Source: Pseudomonas sp. J452 (GTDB lineage: Bacteria > Pseudomonadota > Gammaproteobacteria > Pseudomonadales > Pseudomonadaceae). Taken from it: a DNA stretch of 64,000 bases. Shown here piece after piece: positions 9,142 through 18,247 of this stretch. Position 1 is the first letter of the stretch. Each line of letters opens with the position of its first letter. The notes below the pieces were generated by a model. It was not told the origin of the DNA. It made no database searches and was given only the letters and a program-made list of their open reading frames with translations. The stretch lies in contig NZ_CP088294.1 of assembly GCF_024666525.1 (NCBI RefSeq), positions 2,728,001-2,792,000 on the forward strand, in the 5' to 3' direction. The translations under genes and the position numbers were made by a program.

Positions 9142-9471
9142 TTGTCTGTGCGTACATGTTTTCAGAAATGCCTCACAGTCCGGCCATTCCAGCCGGCCAG
9201 GCCATCGCTTTTGCGCGTAGAATCGGCGCCTCAATAACGACTGTGGAAAGGATGCCATGTCGACTTCGCTGCACTCGCCTGCGCCTTTTGCGCGGCCCCC
9301 TCTCCTGATTGTTCTGCCATGCCTTCCCTGTGAATGTACTGCGCGCCCTCGCCTGATCGAGGTCCACGTCCTGATCTAACAGTCTTATCTGACCGACCTG
9401 GCATGTTGCTGGGCGGCTCGGCGGTCTATCTGCTGCTGATCTGAACCCAGGGTTCAATTCGTCAGTGCTTT
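9142..9471. other. Intergenic stretch, no firm gene
   Basis: About 330 bases between two terminators. A 40-codon reading starts at ATG 9257 after GGAAAGG and stops at 9379, but its proline- and cysteine-rich product resembles nothing I know and it may be chance. The presence of a strong terminator at 9472 suggests that something in this stretch is transcribed rightward, perhaps a small RNA or a decayed gene. Confidence 0.3.
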
Positions 9472-9509
9472 AAGGCGGTGCTCCTTTCCCCGGACACCGC
9501 CTTCTTTTT
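9472..9509 (+). terminator. Intrinsic terminator
   Basis: AAGGCGGTG pairs with CACCGCCTT over a 14-base loop and runs into CTTTTT. It is not attached to any recognised gene. Confidence 0.75.
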
Positions 9510-9545
9510 GCCCGATGACTTTGTCTCGGCTGGCGAATCCAGGCG

Positions 9546-9817
9546 CTAGGGTCTGTTCCCGTTTCGTTCGCGAACCGCGTTGCTGCGCAAAATCGCGCCA
9601 GGCTAGGCGCGGGACGCCGGCAATGGTCATTCCCTTGGCAAGTCCCGCAACGACGCATGGCGCGATTTTCCGCGCAACCCGAAGGGACGGGCCTGTTTTC
9701 GCGCGGGACGTCGTTACTCGACGGCTCATTTGGACGACCAAACCTCGCGTCTCGCGCCTAGCCCCGCGCAAAAACAGGCTCCGTCGCGGCCGTGAACGAA
9801 ACGGGAGCAGACCCTAG
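9546..9817 (+). mobile_element. MITE-like element, copy 1
   Basis: A ~272-bp element bounded by inverted ends CTAGGGTCTG and CAGACCCTAG; the match extends inward (CCGTTTCGTTC against GAACGAAACGG). Inside are further nested inverted repeats (TTGCTGCGCAAAATCGCGCC against GGCGCGATTTTCCGCGCAA, and GGCCTGTTTT against AAAACAGGC). It has no transposase. A near-identical copy is at 45108-45377 (about eight differences by eye) and a shrunken one at 11633-11706. It ends 76 bp before aceK. No clear target duplication was seen. Confidence 0.75.
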
Positions 9818-9893
9818 GGAGTGGTTTGTGGCTTTCCCTGGCGCGCGGCTCTGGCTAAGCTCGCGTCTTCGCATACGCAGCAGAGGCTTTCCC

Positions 9894-11627
9894 ATGGCGC
9901 AGCAACGGCCAGCCGCAGATATCGCCCGTCTGATCCTCGACGGCTTCGACGACTATCGCGAGCATTTCCGTGAGATCACCAATGGCGCCCGGGCGCGCTT
10001 CGAGCAGGCGCTGTGGCAGGAGGCGCAGGCCGCTTCGGCTGCGCGGATCAACCTCTACGAAGAGAAAGTCAGTGAAGTGGGTGAGCGTCTGCGCGCCAGT
10101 TTCAGCGACGAATTCCTGCTGGATGTCGATTTGTGGCCGCTGGTAAAAAGCGCCTACATCACCCTGATCGACCAGCGTTTCGATGATGAGCTGGCGGAAA
10201 CCTGGTTCAACTCGATCTTCTGCGGCCTGTTCAGCCATGACCAGATCAGCGATGGCTGCATGTTCATCCACACCACGCGGCCGTCCCTGCGCCCGCAGGC
10301 CAGTGCTCCGCAGACGCGCAGCTACAAGCCGCAGGGCAATTTGCAGCAGGCCCTGCATGCGGTGTTCAGCGATTACCGTTTCAGCGTCGGCTTCGAGAAC
10401 CTCGAACGCGATATCAACCGCCTGGAAGGGCAGTTGCGCAACAACCTGCCGGACTGGGTGTGCAAGGATCCGGAGCTGTGCATCGAGCTGTTCTCCTTCA
10501 CCCTCTACCGCAACAAGGGCGCCTACCTGGTCGGGCGCATCTTCACCCGCGACGAGCAGTGGCCGCTGGTGATCCCGTTGCTGCACCGCGAGGGGCAGGG
10601 CATCCAGATCGATACGCTGATCACCGACGAGGCGGAAGTCTCGATCATCTTCTCCTTCACTCGTTCCTATTTCATGGTGCGGGTGGAGATCCCGGCGGAA
10701 TTCATCGGCTTCCTCAAGCGCATCCTGCCGGGCAAGCACATCGCCGAGCTGTACACCTCGATCGGCTTCTACAAGCACGGCAAGTCGGAGTTCTACCGCT
10801 CGCTGATCAACCATCTGGCCAGCACCGACGACAAGTTCATCATGGCGCCGGGCGTGCGCGGCATGGTCATGAGCGTGTTCACCCTGCCGGGCTTCAACAC
10901 GGTGTTCAAGATCATCAAGGATCGCTTCTCGCCGTCGAAGAACGTCGACCGCGCCACGGTGATCGAGAAGTACCGCCTGGTGAAGAGTGTCGACCGGGTC
11001 GGACGCATGGCCGATACCCAGGAGTTCGCTGACTTCCGCTTCCCCAAGGCCAAGTTCGATCCCGAGTGCCTGGCCGAACTGCTGGAAGTGGCGCCGTCCA
11101 CCGTGGCCATCGAAAACGACGACACCGTGTTGATCCGCCACTGCTGGACCGAGCGGCGCATGACCCCGCTGAACATCTACCTGGAAAGCGCCAACGAGGC
11201 CCAGGTGCGCGAAGCCCTGGAGGACTACGGTCTGGCCATCAAGCAGCTGGCCGCGGCGAATATCTTCCCCGGCGACATGCTGCTGAAGAACTTCGGCGTC
11301 ACCCGCCATGGCCGCGTGGTGTTCTACGACTACGACGAGATCTGCTACCTGACCGAGGCCAACTTCCGGCGTATTCCGCCGCCGCGTTATCCGGAAGACG
11401 AAATGGCCTCCGAGCCCTGGTATTCGGTGGCGCCGCTGGATGTGTTCCCCGAGGAGTTCCCGCCGTTCCTGTTCGCCGATATCGGCCAGCGTCGGCTGTT
11501 CAGCCAGTTGCATGGCGACCTGTACGACGCCGACTACTGGAAGGGCCTGCAGGAGGCGATTCGGGCGGGCAAGGTGATCGACGTGTTCCCCTACCGGCGC
11601 AAGGAGTTCGCCGACAGCATCCAGTGA
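9894..11627 (+). CDS. aceK: Isocitrate dehydrogenase kinase/phosphatase AceK
   Basis: Bifunctional cytoplasmic enzyme that phosphorylates and dephosphorylates isocitrate dehydrogenase, steering carbon between the TCA cycle and the glyoxylate shunt. The protein is 577 residues, the usual length, and full-family sequence is seen from [19 protein letters not shown] to [26 protein letters not shown]. The kinase-like part includes [19 protein letters not shown] and the metal-binding [23 protein letters not shown] 9894 has AGAGG seven bases upstream; the frame is open earlier but lies in the MITE-like element. No aceA or aceB is adjacent, as is common in Pseudomonas. Confidence 0.96.
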   Translation: MAQQRPAADIARLILDGFDDYREHFREITNGARARFEQALWQEAQAASAARINLYEEKVSEVGERLRASFSDEFLLDVDLWPLVKSAYITLIDQRFDDELAETWFNSIFCGLFSHDQISDGCMFIHTTRPSLRPQASAPQTRSYKPQGNLQQALHAVFSDYRFSVGFENLERDINRLEGQLRNNLPDWVCKDPELCIELFSFTLYRNKGAYLVGRIFTRDEQWPLVIPLLHREGQGIQIDTLITDEAEVSIIFSFTRSYFMVRVEIPAEFIGFLKRILPGKHIAELYTSIGFYKHGKSEFYRSLINHLASTDDKFIMAPGVRGMVMSVFTLPGFNTVFKIIKDRFSPSKNVDRATVIEKYRLVKSVDRVGRMADTQEFADFRFPKAKFDPECLAELLEVAPSTVAIENDDTVLIRHCWTERRMTPLNIYLESANEAQVREALEDYGLAIKQLAAANIFPGDMLLKNFGVTRHGRVVFYDYDEICYLTEANFRRIPPPRYPEDEMASEPWYSVAPLDVFPEEFPPFLFADIGQRRLFSQLHGDLYDADYWKGLQEAIRAGKVIDVFPYRRKEFADSIQ

Positions 11628-11632
11628 TGGTC

Positions 11633-11706
11633 AGGGTCTGTTGCGTTCCTTTCGCGCAACCCGCATGGATTCCGTCGCGGCCGTGAGCGAAGCGGCAACC
11701 GCCCCT
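11633..11706 (+). repeat. Remnant of the 270-bp MITE-like element
   Basis: Starts AGGGTCTGTTGCGTT and ends CCGTCGCGGCCGTGAGCGAAG-CGGCAAC, i.e. both ends of the element with most of the middle missing. It begins six bases after the aceK stop, so aceK is flanked by this element family on both sides. Confidence 0.55.
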
Positions 11707-11815
11707 GAACTGATCTGCGACAACTGGCTTCGTCCTGGTGCGAGCTAGCCTATGCTCAAGGGTAGTGGCTGCAGTTGCAGCCCACGCCGCTTTGCTTATG
11801 GCAGGAGGACGTTGT

Positions 11816-11950
11816 ATGAAAGCCAGATTGCACAATGTTGTTCGCCAGTTTCTCATCGCACTGGGCTTGATCGAGCCGCCGCGCCTGCAACCGATCCCCG
11901 TGCGTAGAGAACCATCGCGTGATGCACGCAAGCCCACGCATTTACGCTAG
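11816..11950 (+). CDS. Small conserved-looking protein, 44 aa
   Basis: ATG 11816 follows a perfect GGAGGA at five to six bases. The product begins MKARLHNVVRQFLIALGLIE, then PPRLQPIPVRREPSR, and is strongly basic. The N-terminal half could form an amphipathic helix. It is followed by a hairpin and T-run, so it looks like a one-gene unit. I do not recognise a function. The strong ribosome site and compact layout make it more likely real than chance; a longer in-frame start at 11738 has no such site. Confidence 0.6.
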   Translation: MKARLHNVVRQFLIALGLIEPPRLQPIPVRREPSRDARKPTHLR

Positions 11951-11961
11951 ATCGTCAGTGC

Positions 11962-12002
11962 ACAGGTAGGCGCAAGGCCTACCTGTCTTGGATCGGTTTT
12001 TC
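11962..12002 (+). terminator. Probable terminator after the 44-aa gene
   Basis: ACAGGTAGGC pairs with GCCTACCTGT (11962-11986). The T-run follows only after ten further bases, so termination may be weak. Confidence 0.45.
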
Positions 12003-12161
12003 TCTGCCTGGCAGAGAGCAGACGCTTGTCTGTGATATGGGCATGGCTCGGCTGGCGCTGGACTAATGCCACACTTTTAATGGTGTTTTTGCACGGCTGT
12101 GCTAGACCCTATTTGTGTGAGCTTGGAAGTCCACCGTCAACCTTGTCCAAGGATGATTCCC

Positions 12162-13727
12162 ATGCGCCAAAACCTCCCCGTATCCCAGCGGGAAAGAACT
12201 TTCCCAGCGACTGAACGCCTGATTTCCACGACCGACCTGAACAGCCATATCACCTACTGCAACGATGCTTTTGTCGAGATCAGCGGCTTTACCCGCGAAG
12301 AATTGATCGGTCAGCCGCACAACATGGTGCGTCACCCGGATATGCCACCCTCGGTGTTTGCCCATATGTGGGAAACCATCAAACAGGGCAAGCCCTGGAT
12401 GGGGGTGGTCAAGAATCGCTCGAAGAATGGTGATTACTACTGGGTCAGTGCCTATGTCACGCCGGTCTATGAGAACGGCAAGATGTCCGGCTACGAGTCG
12501 GTGCGCTCGGTGCCCAGTGAGGAACAGAAAAGGCGGGCCGAGAATCTCTATGCGCGTTTGCGCGCTGGCAAACCACCGGTGCCCAAGCTGGAATACCTGA
12601 CCTATGACCTGCTGCGTTCCTGGCCGCTGATCCTCGCCGGTCTGGTGATCCTCGGTGGTCATTGGGTAATGAGTGGTTGGTGGTTGCTTCTATTCATTTT
12701 CGTGGTGATGTTTGGCCTGGGCTCTTATCAGCTGTACAGCAAGCGCCAACTGATCCGGCAGACCCTGGCCGAGCACCCCAAGGCCTTTACCAGTGCGCTG
12801 GTGGCGTTGACCTATAGCGATAATCGCGGCGCTCAGGCGCTGCTCGACATGGCCATGATCAGCGAGGAGGCGCGTCTGCAGACCGCCCTGACGCGCCTGG
12901 AAGATGCGGGTGAGAGCGTGCGCAAGCGTGCCGCGCAGTCAGCCGAGCTGTCGCGTTCTGGTGCCGAACTGCTGGATCAGCAACGCAGCGAGACGGATCA
13001 GTCGGCCACGGCGATCAACCAGATGGCGGCCACCATTCAGGAAGTAACGCACAACGTGCAGAACACCTCGCATGCCGCCGAAGAGGCGGATCGTCTGGCG
13101 CAGCAGGGCCGTCATCTTGCCGATAGCAGCCTGCAGGCCATGCAGCATATGGCGGGTGCCGTACAGGAGATCGGCCAGGCGGTGAATGACCTGGCCAGCT
13201 CCACCCAGTCGATTGGCAGTGTGGCCGATGTGATCACTTCGATCGCCGAGCAGACCAATCTATTGGCCCTCAATGCCGCGATCGAGGCGGCGCGAGCGGG
13301 TGAGCAGGGCCGAGGTTTTGCCGTGGTGGCCGATGAGGTACGGGCGCTGGCCGGGCGTACGCGGGAGTCCACGGAGCAGATCCACCAGATCATTTCCTCC
13401 TTGCGCAGTGGCGCCGAGCGAGCGGTGCAAACCGCCGGCAAGGGCGAGACGATTTCCCGCGAGAGCGTGCAAAGCGTCGAAGAGGTGCGTGAGGCGCTGG
13501 TGGGCATCAGCACGGCGGTGACCCGTATCACCGGCATGAGCCAGCAGATGGCCGCGGCTTCGGAACAACAGAGCCATGTCGCCGAGGACATCAGTCGGCA
13601 GATTACCCGCATCGCCCAGCTCTCCGATCACAGCGCGGGTCAGGCGCAGCAAGGGGCGACGATTGGGCGGGAGCTGGAGCAGATGGCCGAGTACCTGCAC
13701 AGCCTGGCGGAACGCTTTAACCGCTGA
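12162..13727 (+). CDS. aer: Aerotaxis receptor Aer (PAS methyl-accepting chemotaxis protein)
   Basis: Energy/oxygen taxis receptor, 521 residues. An N-terminal PAS domain (residues about 15-115; [39 protein letters not shown]) would hold FAD. Next comes a hydrophobic membrane anchor without a periplasmic domain (about 150-205, [17 protein letters not shown] and [15 protein letters not shown]). The C-terminal half is a long coiled coil with the signalling tip [21 protein letters not shown] chose ATG 12162 because AAGGA precedes it at the right distance; an in-frame ATG nine bases earlier is less well placed. It is transcribed alone and ends in a terminator. Confidence 0.94.
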   Translation: MRQNLPVSQRERTFPATERLISTTDLNSHITYCNDAFVEISGFTREELIGQPHNMVRHPDMPPSVFAHMWETIKQGKPWMGVVKNRSKNGDYYWVSAYVTPVYENGKMSGYESVRSVPSEEQKRRAENLYARLRAGKPPVPKLEYLTYDLLRSWPLILAGLVILGGHWVMSGWWLLLFIFVVMFGLGSYQLYSKRQLIRQTLAEHPKAFTSALVALTYSDNRGAQALLDMAMISEEARLQTALTRLEDAGESVRKRAAQSAELSRSGAELLDQQRSETDQSATAINQMAATIQEVTHNVQNTSHAAEEADRLAQQGRHLADSSLQAMQHMAGAVQEIGQAVNDLASSTQSIGSVADVITSIAEQTNLLALNAAIEAARAGEQGRGFAVVADEVRALAGRTRESTEQIHQIISSLRSGAERAVQTAGKGETISRESVQSVEEVREALVGISTAVTRITGMSQQMAAASEQQSHVAEDISRQITRIAQLSDHSAGQAQQGATIGRELEQMAEYLHSLAERFNR

Positions 13728-13750
13728 AGCAGTTAGAGGTTGGACGACAA

Positions 13751-13779
13751 GACCCGGCATTGACCGGGTCTTGTTTTTT
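13751..13779 (+). terminator. aer terminator
   Basis: GACCCGG-CATTGA-CCGGGTC followed by TTGTTTTTT, 23 bases past the aer stop. Confidence 0.88.
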
Positions 13780-13964
13780 CAGCTGCGTAGTTGTGTTGTT
13801 TGCCCATAACCCGTGGCTGAGGCGCAGGCTCGGCGGTATATGTTCAGGCTTGCCGCTTTGCTGGCGCCGAATAGATTTCTCTCGCGGCTGGTGAGCGGTT
13901 GCCGTGCTGCAACTGCGTGGGCTGAAGCAGCTATGGCACACTGCGTGGCCCAAGGAGTGTGCGT

Positions 13965-14564
13965 ATGTCCCGACCCCGCTGCGAGCGTTGTGCTCGACCG
14001 CAGAACCATTGCCTGTGTCACCTGATTCCGAGCCTGCCGAGCCGTACACGGGTGTTGATCTTGCAGCATCCGGACGAGGTGGCGCATGCCCTCAACACCG
14101 CTCGGTTGGCGGCATTGGGCCTGATGAATGCCGAACTCAAGGTGGGTGAGGTGTTTGCCGATCTGCAGCAGTGGCTGAATAACGAGTACCGCGCTTGCCT
14201 GCTGTTCCCCGGGGAGCAGGCGCAGGAACTGCCATTGGCCAGCGTGCCGGGGGATGATCGTCCGCTATTGCTGGTGGTGCCGGATGGTACCTGGCGCAAG
14301 GCGCGCAAGTTGCTGCACCTGAATCCGCTGTTGGCTGAGTTGCCACGGGTCTGTTTGCCGGCGGGGCTGCAGTCACGCTATCGCCTGCGCAAGGCGCCAG
14401 GGGAGGGGGCGCTGGCGACCATCGAGGCCATAGTCGTTGCGCTCAATCTGCAGGAGGCACCGGCCTGTTTCGATGAGCTGCTGCGCCCGTTCGACGCGCT
14501 GATCGAGGGACAGATCGCCGCGATGGGCGAGGAAACCTTTCTGCGCAATCACCAGAAATCGTAG
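13965..14564 (+). CDS. tapT: DTW-domain tRNA-uridine aminocarboxypropyltransferase
   Basis: Cytoplasmic SPOUT-like enzyme predicted to add the 3-amino-3-carboxypropyl group to uridine in tRNA (acp3U), using S-adenosylmethionine. The 199-residue protein has an N-terminal zinc-type cluster (C6, C9, C16, C18 in CERCARPQNHCLC), an early HPDE motif and the family signature DGTW within VVPDGTWRKARKLL. ATG 13965 sits seven bases after AAGGAG. Its TAG stop codon lies within the REP-like element that follows. Family assignment is firm; the exact tRNA substrate is taken from E. coli TapT (YfiP). Confidence 0.85.
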   Translation: MSRPRCERCARPQNHCLCHLIPSLPSRTRVLILQHPDEVAHALNTARLAALGLMNAELKVGEVFADLQQWLNNEYRACLLFPGEQAQELPLASVPGDDRPLLLVVPDGTWRKARKLLHLNPLLAELPRVCLPAGLQSRYRLRKAPGEGALATIEAIVVALNLQEAPACFDELLRPFDALIEGQIAAMGEETFLRNHQKS

Positions 14565-14628
14565 CCCGGATGCAATCCGGGGCCCTGTTGCATCCGGCAC
14601 GAAAATTCCCGGATTGCATCCGGGCTAC
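14561..14628. repeat. REP-like inverted pair between convergent genes
   Basis: GTAGCCCGGATGCAATCCGG (14561-14580) faces its inverted mate ending at 14628, with GCATCCGGCACGAAAATTC between. It provides the stop codon of the upstream gene and probably acts as a shared 3' structure for the two convergent genes. Confidence 0.85.
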
Positions 14629-14636
14629 CTCAGTAC

Positions 14637-15995
14637 TCAACGTTCGCGCAGTGCTTCCGAGCGGGCTTTGAGCACGGGCTTGAGCAGGTAGTCCAGCACG
14701 CTCTTCTCGCCGGTGATGATGTCGACGGTGGCCACCATGCCGGGAATGATCAGCAGGGGATGTTCCTTGGTGCCCAGGTGGCTCTGGTCGGTGCGTACCT
14801 GGATCAGGTAGAAGCTGTTGCCTTCCTCGTCGGTGATGGTGTCGGCGCTGATCAGTTCCAGTTTGGCCTTCAGTCCGCCATAGATGGTGTAGTCGTAGGC
14901 GGTGAACTTGACCATGGCCTTCTGGCCGGGATGGAGGAAGGCCACATCCTGCGGGCGCACCTTGGCTTCGATCAGCAGGTTGTCTTCCAGCGGTACTACT
15001 TCGACCATGGCATCACCGGGCTGCACCACGCCACCAATGGTGTTGACCTTGAGCAGCTTGATGATCCCGTGCACGGGTGAAACCACCGTGGTGCGGGTCA
15101 CCCGGTCGTCGATGGCGACGCTGGTAGAGGTGATCTTCTTCAGCTCGGTGCGCATCTCGTTGAGTTCCTTGAAGGCATCCGAGCGGAAGGCCAGTTCGGA
15201 CTCCTGAATGCGGCTCTTGATTTCTTCGATGGCCGATTCGGCGCGCGGGATGGCCAGGTTGGTTGCATCCAGCGAGCCGCGCACCTCCACGGCGCTGCGG
15301 CGCAGGCGGAGGATTTCCACCTGAGAGATCGCTCCGGTTTCCACCAGCGGCTGCGACATGTTCAGCTCCTGTTGGAGCAGCCCAAGACTGGAGCGATATT
15401 GCTGGGATTTGGCGCGGAATTCGGCGAGCTCCTGGGTTTTCTGCTGCAACTGCTCCTGCAGGGTGTTTTGCTCACTGTGCAGGCGCTGCTGGCGCGAGCG
15501 ATACAACGCCATTTCGTCTTCAACCAGTTGCGGGGCCTGTTTCACCAGCTCCTCCGGCAAGGCCAGGGGGCGACCCTCGGCTTCGGCGCTGAGGCGTTCC
15601 ACGCGGGCGACCAGGGCCATGCGATCGGCTTCGGTTTCGCCACGGTTGGAGAGGAAGCGGGTGTCGTCGAGGCGCAGCAGGGTGTCGCCCTTGTTCACTA
15701 CTTGGCCTTCACGCACGAAGATCTCAGTGACGATACCGCCTTCCAGGTTCTGGATGACTTGTATCTTGCTGGATGGGATGGCTTTGCCTTCGCCGGTGGT
15801 GACCTCTTCCAATACGGCGAACTTGGCCCAGATCAGCGCCACCAGCAGGCAGGCGCTGACCGACCACACCGTGGCCCGGGCCAGCCAGGGCGAATCTTCC
15901 AGAATGGCGCCGTCTACTTCGGGCATGAACTCGGTGTCCTGCTTGTTTTTCTGCAGGCTGCCGAAGTAATCGCGGATCGATTGAGTCAGTTCCAT
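14637..15995 (-). CDS. lapC: LapC, membrane-fusion protein of type I secretion
   Basis: HlyD-family adaptor, 452 residues, that bridges the LapB ABC transporter in the inner membrane to the LapE pore. After a short cytoplasmic N-terminus (to about residue 40, EDSPWLARAT) there is one membrane helix (VWSVSACLLVALIWAKFA), a lipoyl half-domain (IPSSKIQVIQNLEGGIV), a long coiled coil of about 200 residues rich in Glu/Gln/Leu, the second lipoyl half (TVVSPVHGIIKLLKVNTIGG) and a beta-barrel tail. ATG 15995 follows GGAGGT. Third gene of lapE-lapB-lapC, 26 bp after lapB. Confidence 0.93.
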   Translation of the reverse strand: MELTQSIRDYFGSLQKNKQDTEFMPEVDGAILEDSPWLARATVWSVSACLLVALIWAKFAVLEEVTTGEGKAIPSSKIQVIQNLEGGIVTEIFVREGQVVNKGDTLLRLDDTRFLSNRGETEADRMALVARVERLSAEAEGRPLALPEELVKQAPQLVEDEMALYRSRQQRLHSEQNTLQEQLQQKTQELAEFRAKSQQYRSSLGLLQQELNMSQPLVETGAISQVEILRLRRSAVEVRGSLDATNLAIPRAESAIEEIKSRIQESELAFRSDAFKELNEMRTELKKITSTSVAIDDRVTRTTVVSPVHGIIKLLKVNTIGGVVQPGDAMVEVVPLEDNLLIEAKVRPQDVAFLHPGQKAMVKFTAYDYTIYGGLKAKLELISADTITDEEGNSFYLIQVRTDQSHLGTKEHPLLIIPGMVATVDIITGEKSVLDYLLKPVLKARSEALRER

Positions 15996-16021
15996 GCACG
16001 ACCTCCACAGGGTGGCGCGCT

Positions 16022-18184
16022 TTACACCGCCGCCGGACCGACGCGACCCTTGCGCAGGGCTTCGATCACGGCTTCTTTAGGGCCATCGGCGACGACATGG
16101 CCATTGTCGAGTACCACCAGGCGGTCGACCATGCTGAGCATCGAGGCGCGGTGGGTGATCAGCAGTACGGTCTTGCCCTGCGCCAGGCTGTGCAGGCGGT
16201 TGCGCAGGATGTCTTCGCTGGTGTTGTCCATGGCGCTGGTCGGTTCGTCGAACAGCAGGATGGGCGGGTCGAGCAGCAGGGCCCTGGCTAGCAATACTGC
16301 CTGGCGTTGGCCGCTGGACAGCAGTTGCCCGCGTTCCCCTACCGGGCGATCGAAGCCTTGCGGGTGTTGCCGGGCCAGTTCGGAAACCCCGGTCATTTCC
16401 GCCACTTCGAGCATGCGCGCGTCGCTGACATAACGGGCGCCCAAGGTCAGGTTGTCGCGCAAGCTGCCCGACAACAGGGGCAGGTCGTGGGCGACGTAAC
16501 CGATCTGGTGGCGCAGGTCGGCGACATCCAGCTGGCGCAGATCGAGGCCGTCGAGAAGAATCTGGCCTTCGTCCGGGCTGTAGAAGTTCATCACCAGGCG
16601 CGCGAGTGTGCTTTTGCCCGAACCGCTACGACCGATGATGCCGATTCGCTCTCCGGCATTCATGCGCAGGCTGACTTTGACCAGGGCCGGGGTGCTCTGG
16701 CCGGGATAACTGAAGCTGACCTGGCGTACATCGAGCGCGCCTTTCAGATGGGTGCGTTCCAGTGGGCGCTGCTTGGCCTCGCGTTCCTGGGGCAAAGCCA
16801 TCAGCGCATCGGTGCTGGTCATGGTCAGGCGGGCTTGCTGGTAGCGGGTAATCAATCCGGCGATTTGCCCTAATGGGGAAAGTACTCGGCTGCCGAGCAT
16901 GTAGCAGGCCACCAGGGCACCAACGCTGAGGTGCCCGGCGATGATGATGTAGACCCCGGCGACTATGGTGGCCATACCGGCAAACTGCTGGAAGAACATG
17001 GTGCCGTTGGTGGCCAGTGAGGCGAGGAAGCGGCTGTGGTTATCCAGGCGGGTGAGAGCGCCATGGGTTTTTTCCCAGTGATGCTGGCGCTCGCTTTCGG
17101 CGCTGCAGGCCTTGAGGGTTTCCAGGCCGCTGAGGGTCTCGATCAGTAGCGCCTGGCGTTCGGCGCCCAGGGCGAGGCTTTTCTGTACGGTGTCGCGCAG
17201 GCGAGACTGGATCACCAGGGCGAAAATGGCGGTAATCGGGAAGGCCAGCAGGGGAATGACCACCAGCCAGCCACCCAGCAGGCCAATGACCACGATCATG
17301 AGGATGGAGAAGGGCAGGTCGATCAGGCTGGTCAGGGTCACGGCGGTGAGAAATTCACGCAGCCCCTGGAAGTCGTGGATGCTCTGGGCGAACCCGCCGA
17401 CGGTGGCCGGTCGCGCCTTCATCGACATGCCGGTGATGCGCTCGAACAGCGTGGCGGACAACACCACGTCGGTCTTCTTGCCGGCAATGTCGAGCAGATG
17501 TGCTCGCAGTACACGCAGCAGCAGTTCGAAGCCGCTGCCGATGAACAGACCGATGACCAGTACCCACAGAGTCGACGTGGCCTGGTTGGGTACCACGCGG
17601 TCATAGGTTTGCATGACGAACAGCGGCACCATCAGGCCCAGCAGGTTGATCAGCAGGCTGGCGAGCACCGCGTCGGTATACAGCCAGCGTGACAGCTTGA
17701 GCGTGTCACGAAACCAGGCATCGATGCGTGGTACCAGCGGTGTGCGGACATCTTCCAGCTCATGCCGCGGACGGGCGAAGAAGGCCTGGCCGGAATACTC
17801 CAGCAGCAGGTGTTCACGACTGACCCATTGCTCGCCGCCTTCGGCTTCGCACGGCAGGATCAGCAGCTGGTTCTTTGGCCCGAACTTGCGCAATACGGCG
17901 CTGCGACCGTCTTTCAGCAATAGCAGGACGGGCAGGTTGAGGGGTGAGATGGCGTTGAGGTCGCGGCGCAATATGCGCCCTTGCAGACCCGCCCTGGCGG
18001 CTGCGCGTGGCAGGAGTTCAGCGCTCAGGCATTGTTCCGGCATTGGCAGGCCGGCGGTAAGGCTGGCCCGGCTGGCGGAGCATTCATGCAGGTTGCAGAG
18101 AATCAGTAATCCATCCAGTAGCGGGTCATCGTGACTTTGCCGCTGGTCGTCGGAAGGCTTCCGTTCCATGGTGGTCAAGGTCAC
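16022..18184 (-). CDS. lapB: LapB, type I secretion ABC transporter
   Basis: Inner-membrane exporter ATPase for the LapA adhesin, about 720 residues. It has an N-terminal C39-like domain without the protease cysteine (residues about 20-140), an ABC membrane domain (about 170-440) and a nucleotide-binding domain with Walker A GRSGSGKST and Walker B PILLFDEPTSAMDN. The ABC signature reads LSSGQ instead of LSGGQ, whereas the mapB copy has LSGGQ. The start is uncertain: GTG 18184 is only two bases from AGGAG, TTG 18178 is better spaced, and ATG 18169 is also in frame. It lies 63 bp after lapE. Confidence 0.93.
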   Translation of the reverse strand: MTLTTMERKPSDDQRQSHDDPLLDGLLILCNLHECSASRASLTAGLPMPEQCLSAELLPRAAARAGLQGRILRRDLNAISPLNLPVLLLLKDGRSAVLRKFGPKNQLLILPCEAEGGEQWVSREHLLLEYSGQAFFARPRHELEDVRTPLVPRIDAWFRDTLKLSRWLYTDAVLASLLINLLGLMVPLFVMQTYDRVVPNQATSTLWVLVIGLFIGSGFELLLRVLRAHLLDIAGKKTDVVLSATLFERITGMSMKARPATVGGFAQSIHDFQGLREFLTAVTLTSLIDLPFSILMIVVIGLLGGWLVVIPLLAFPITAIFALVIQSRLRDTVQKSLALGAERQALLIETLSGLETLKACSAESERQHHWEKTHGALTRLDNHSRFLASLATNGTMFFQQFAGMATIVAGVYIIIAGHLSVGALVACYMLGSRVLSPLGQIAGLITRYQQARLTMTSTDALMALPQEREAKQRPLERTHLKGALDVRQVSFSYPGQSTPALVKVSLRMNAGERIGIIGRSGSGKSTLARLVMNFYSPDEGQILLDGLDLRQLDVADLRHQIGYVAHDLPLLSGSLRDNLTLGARYVSDARMLEVAEMTGVSELARQHPQGFDRPVGERGQLLSSGQRQAVLLARALLLDPPILLFDEPTSAMDNTSEDILRNRLHSLAQGKTVLLITHRASMLSMVDRLVVLDNGHVVADGPKEAVIEALRKGRVGPAAV

Positions 18185-18247
18185 TACTCCTGAGAGGTTG
18201 CCTGGAAACAGTGGATGAATCGTTTCCAGGCAATCTCTTCGCCGGGT

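Noticed and set aside
9257-9379. 40-codon ORF after dctA
   Set aside because: It has a fair ribosome site but an odd Pro/Cys-rich product and no recognisable similarity; left as part of the intergenic description.
9540-9825. Target-site duplication flanking the MITE-like element
   Set aside because: The bases outside CTAGGG...CCCTAG do not repeat in either full copy.
12030-12060. TGGC...GC match upstream of aer as a sigma-54 promoter
   Set aside because: Only part of the -24 element matches and the -12 element is poor; not above chance in GC-rich DNA.
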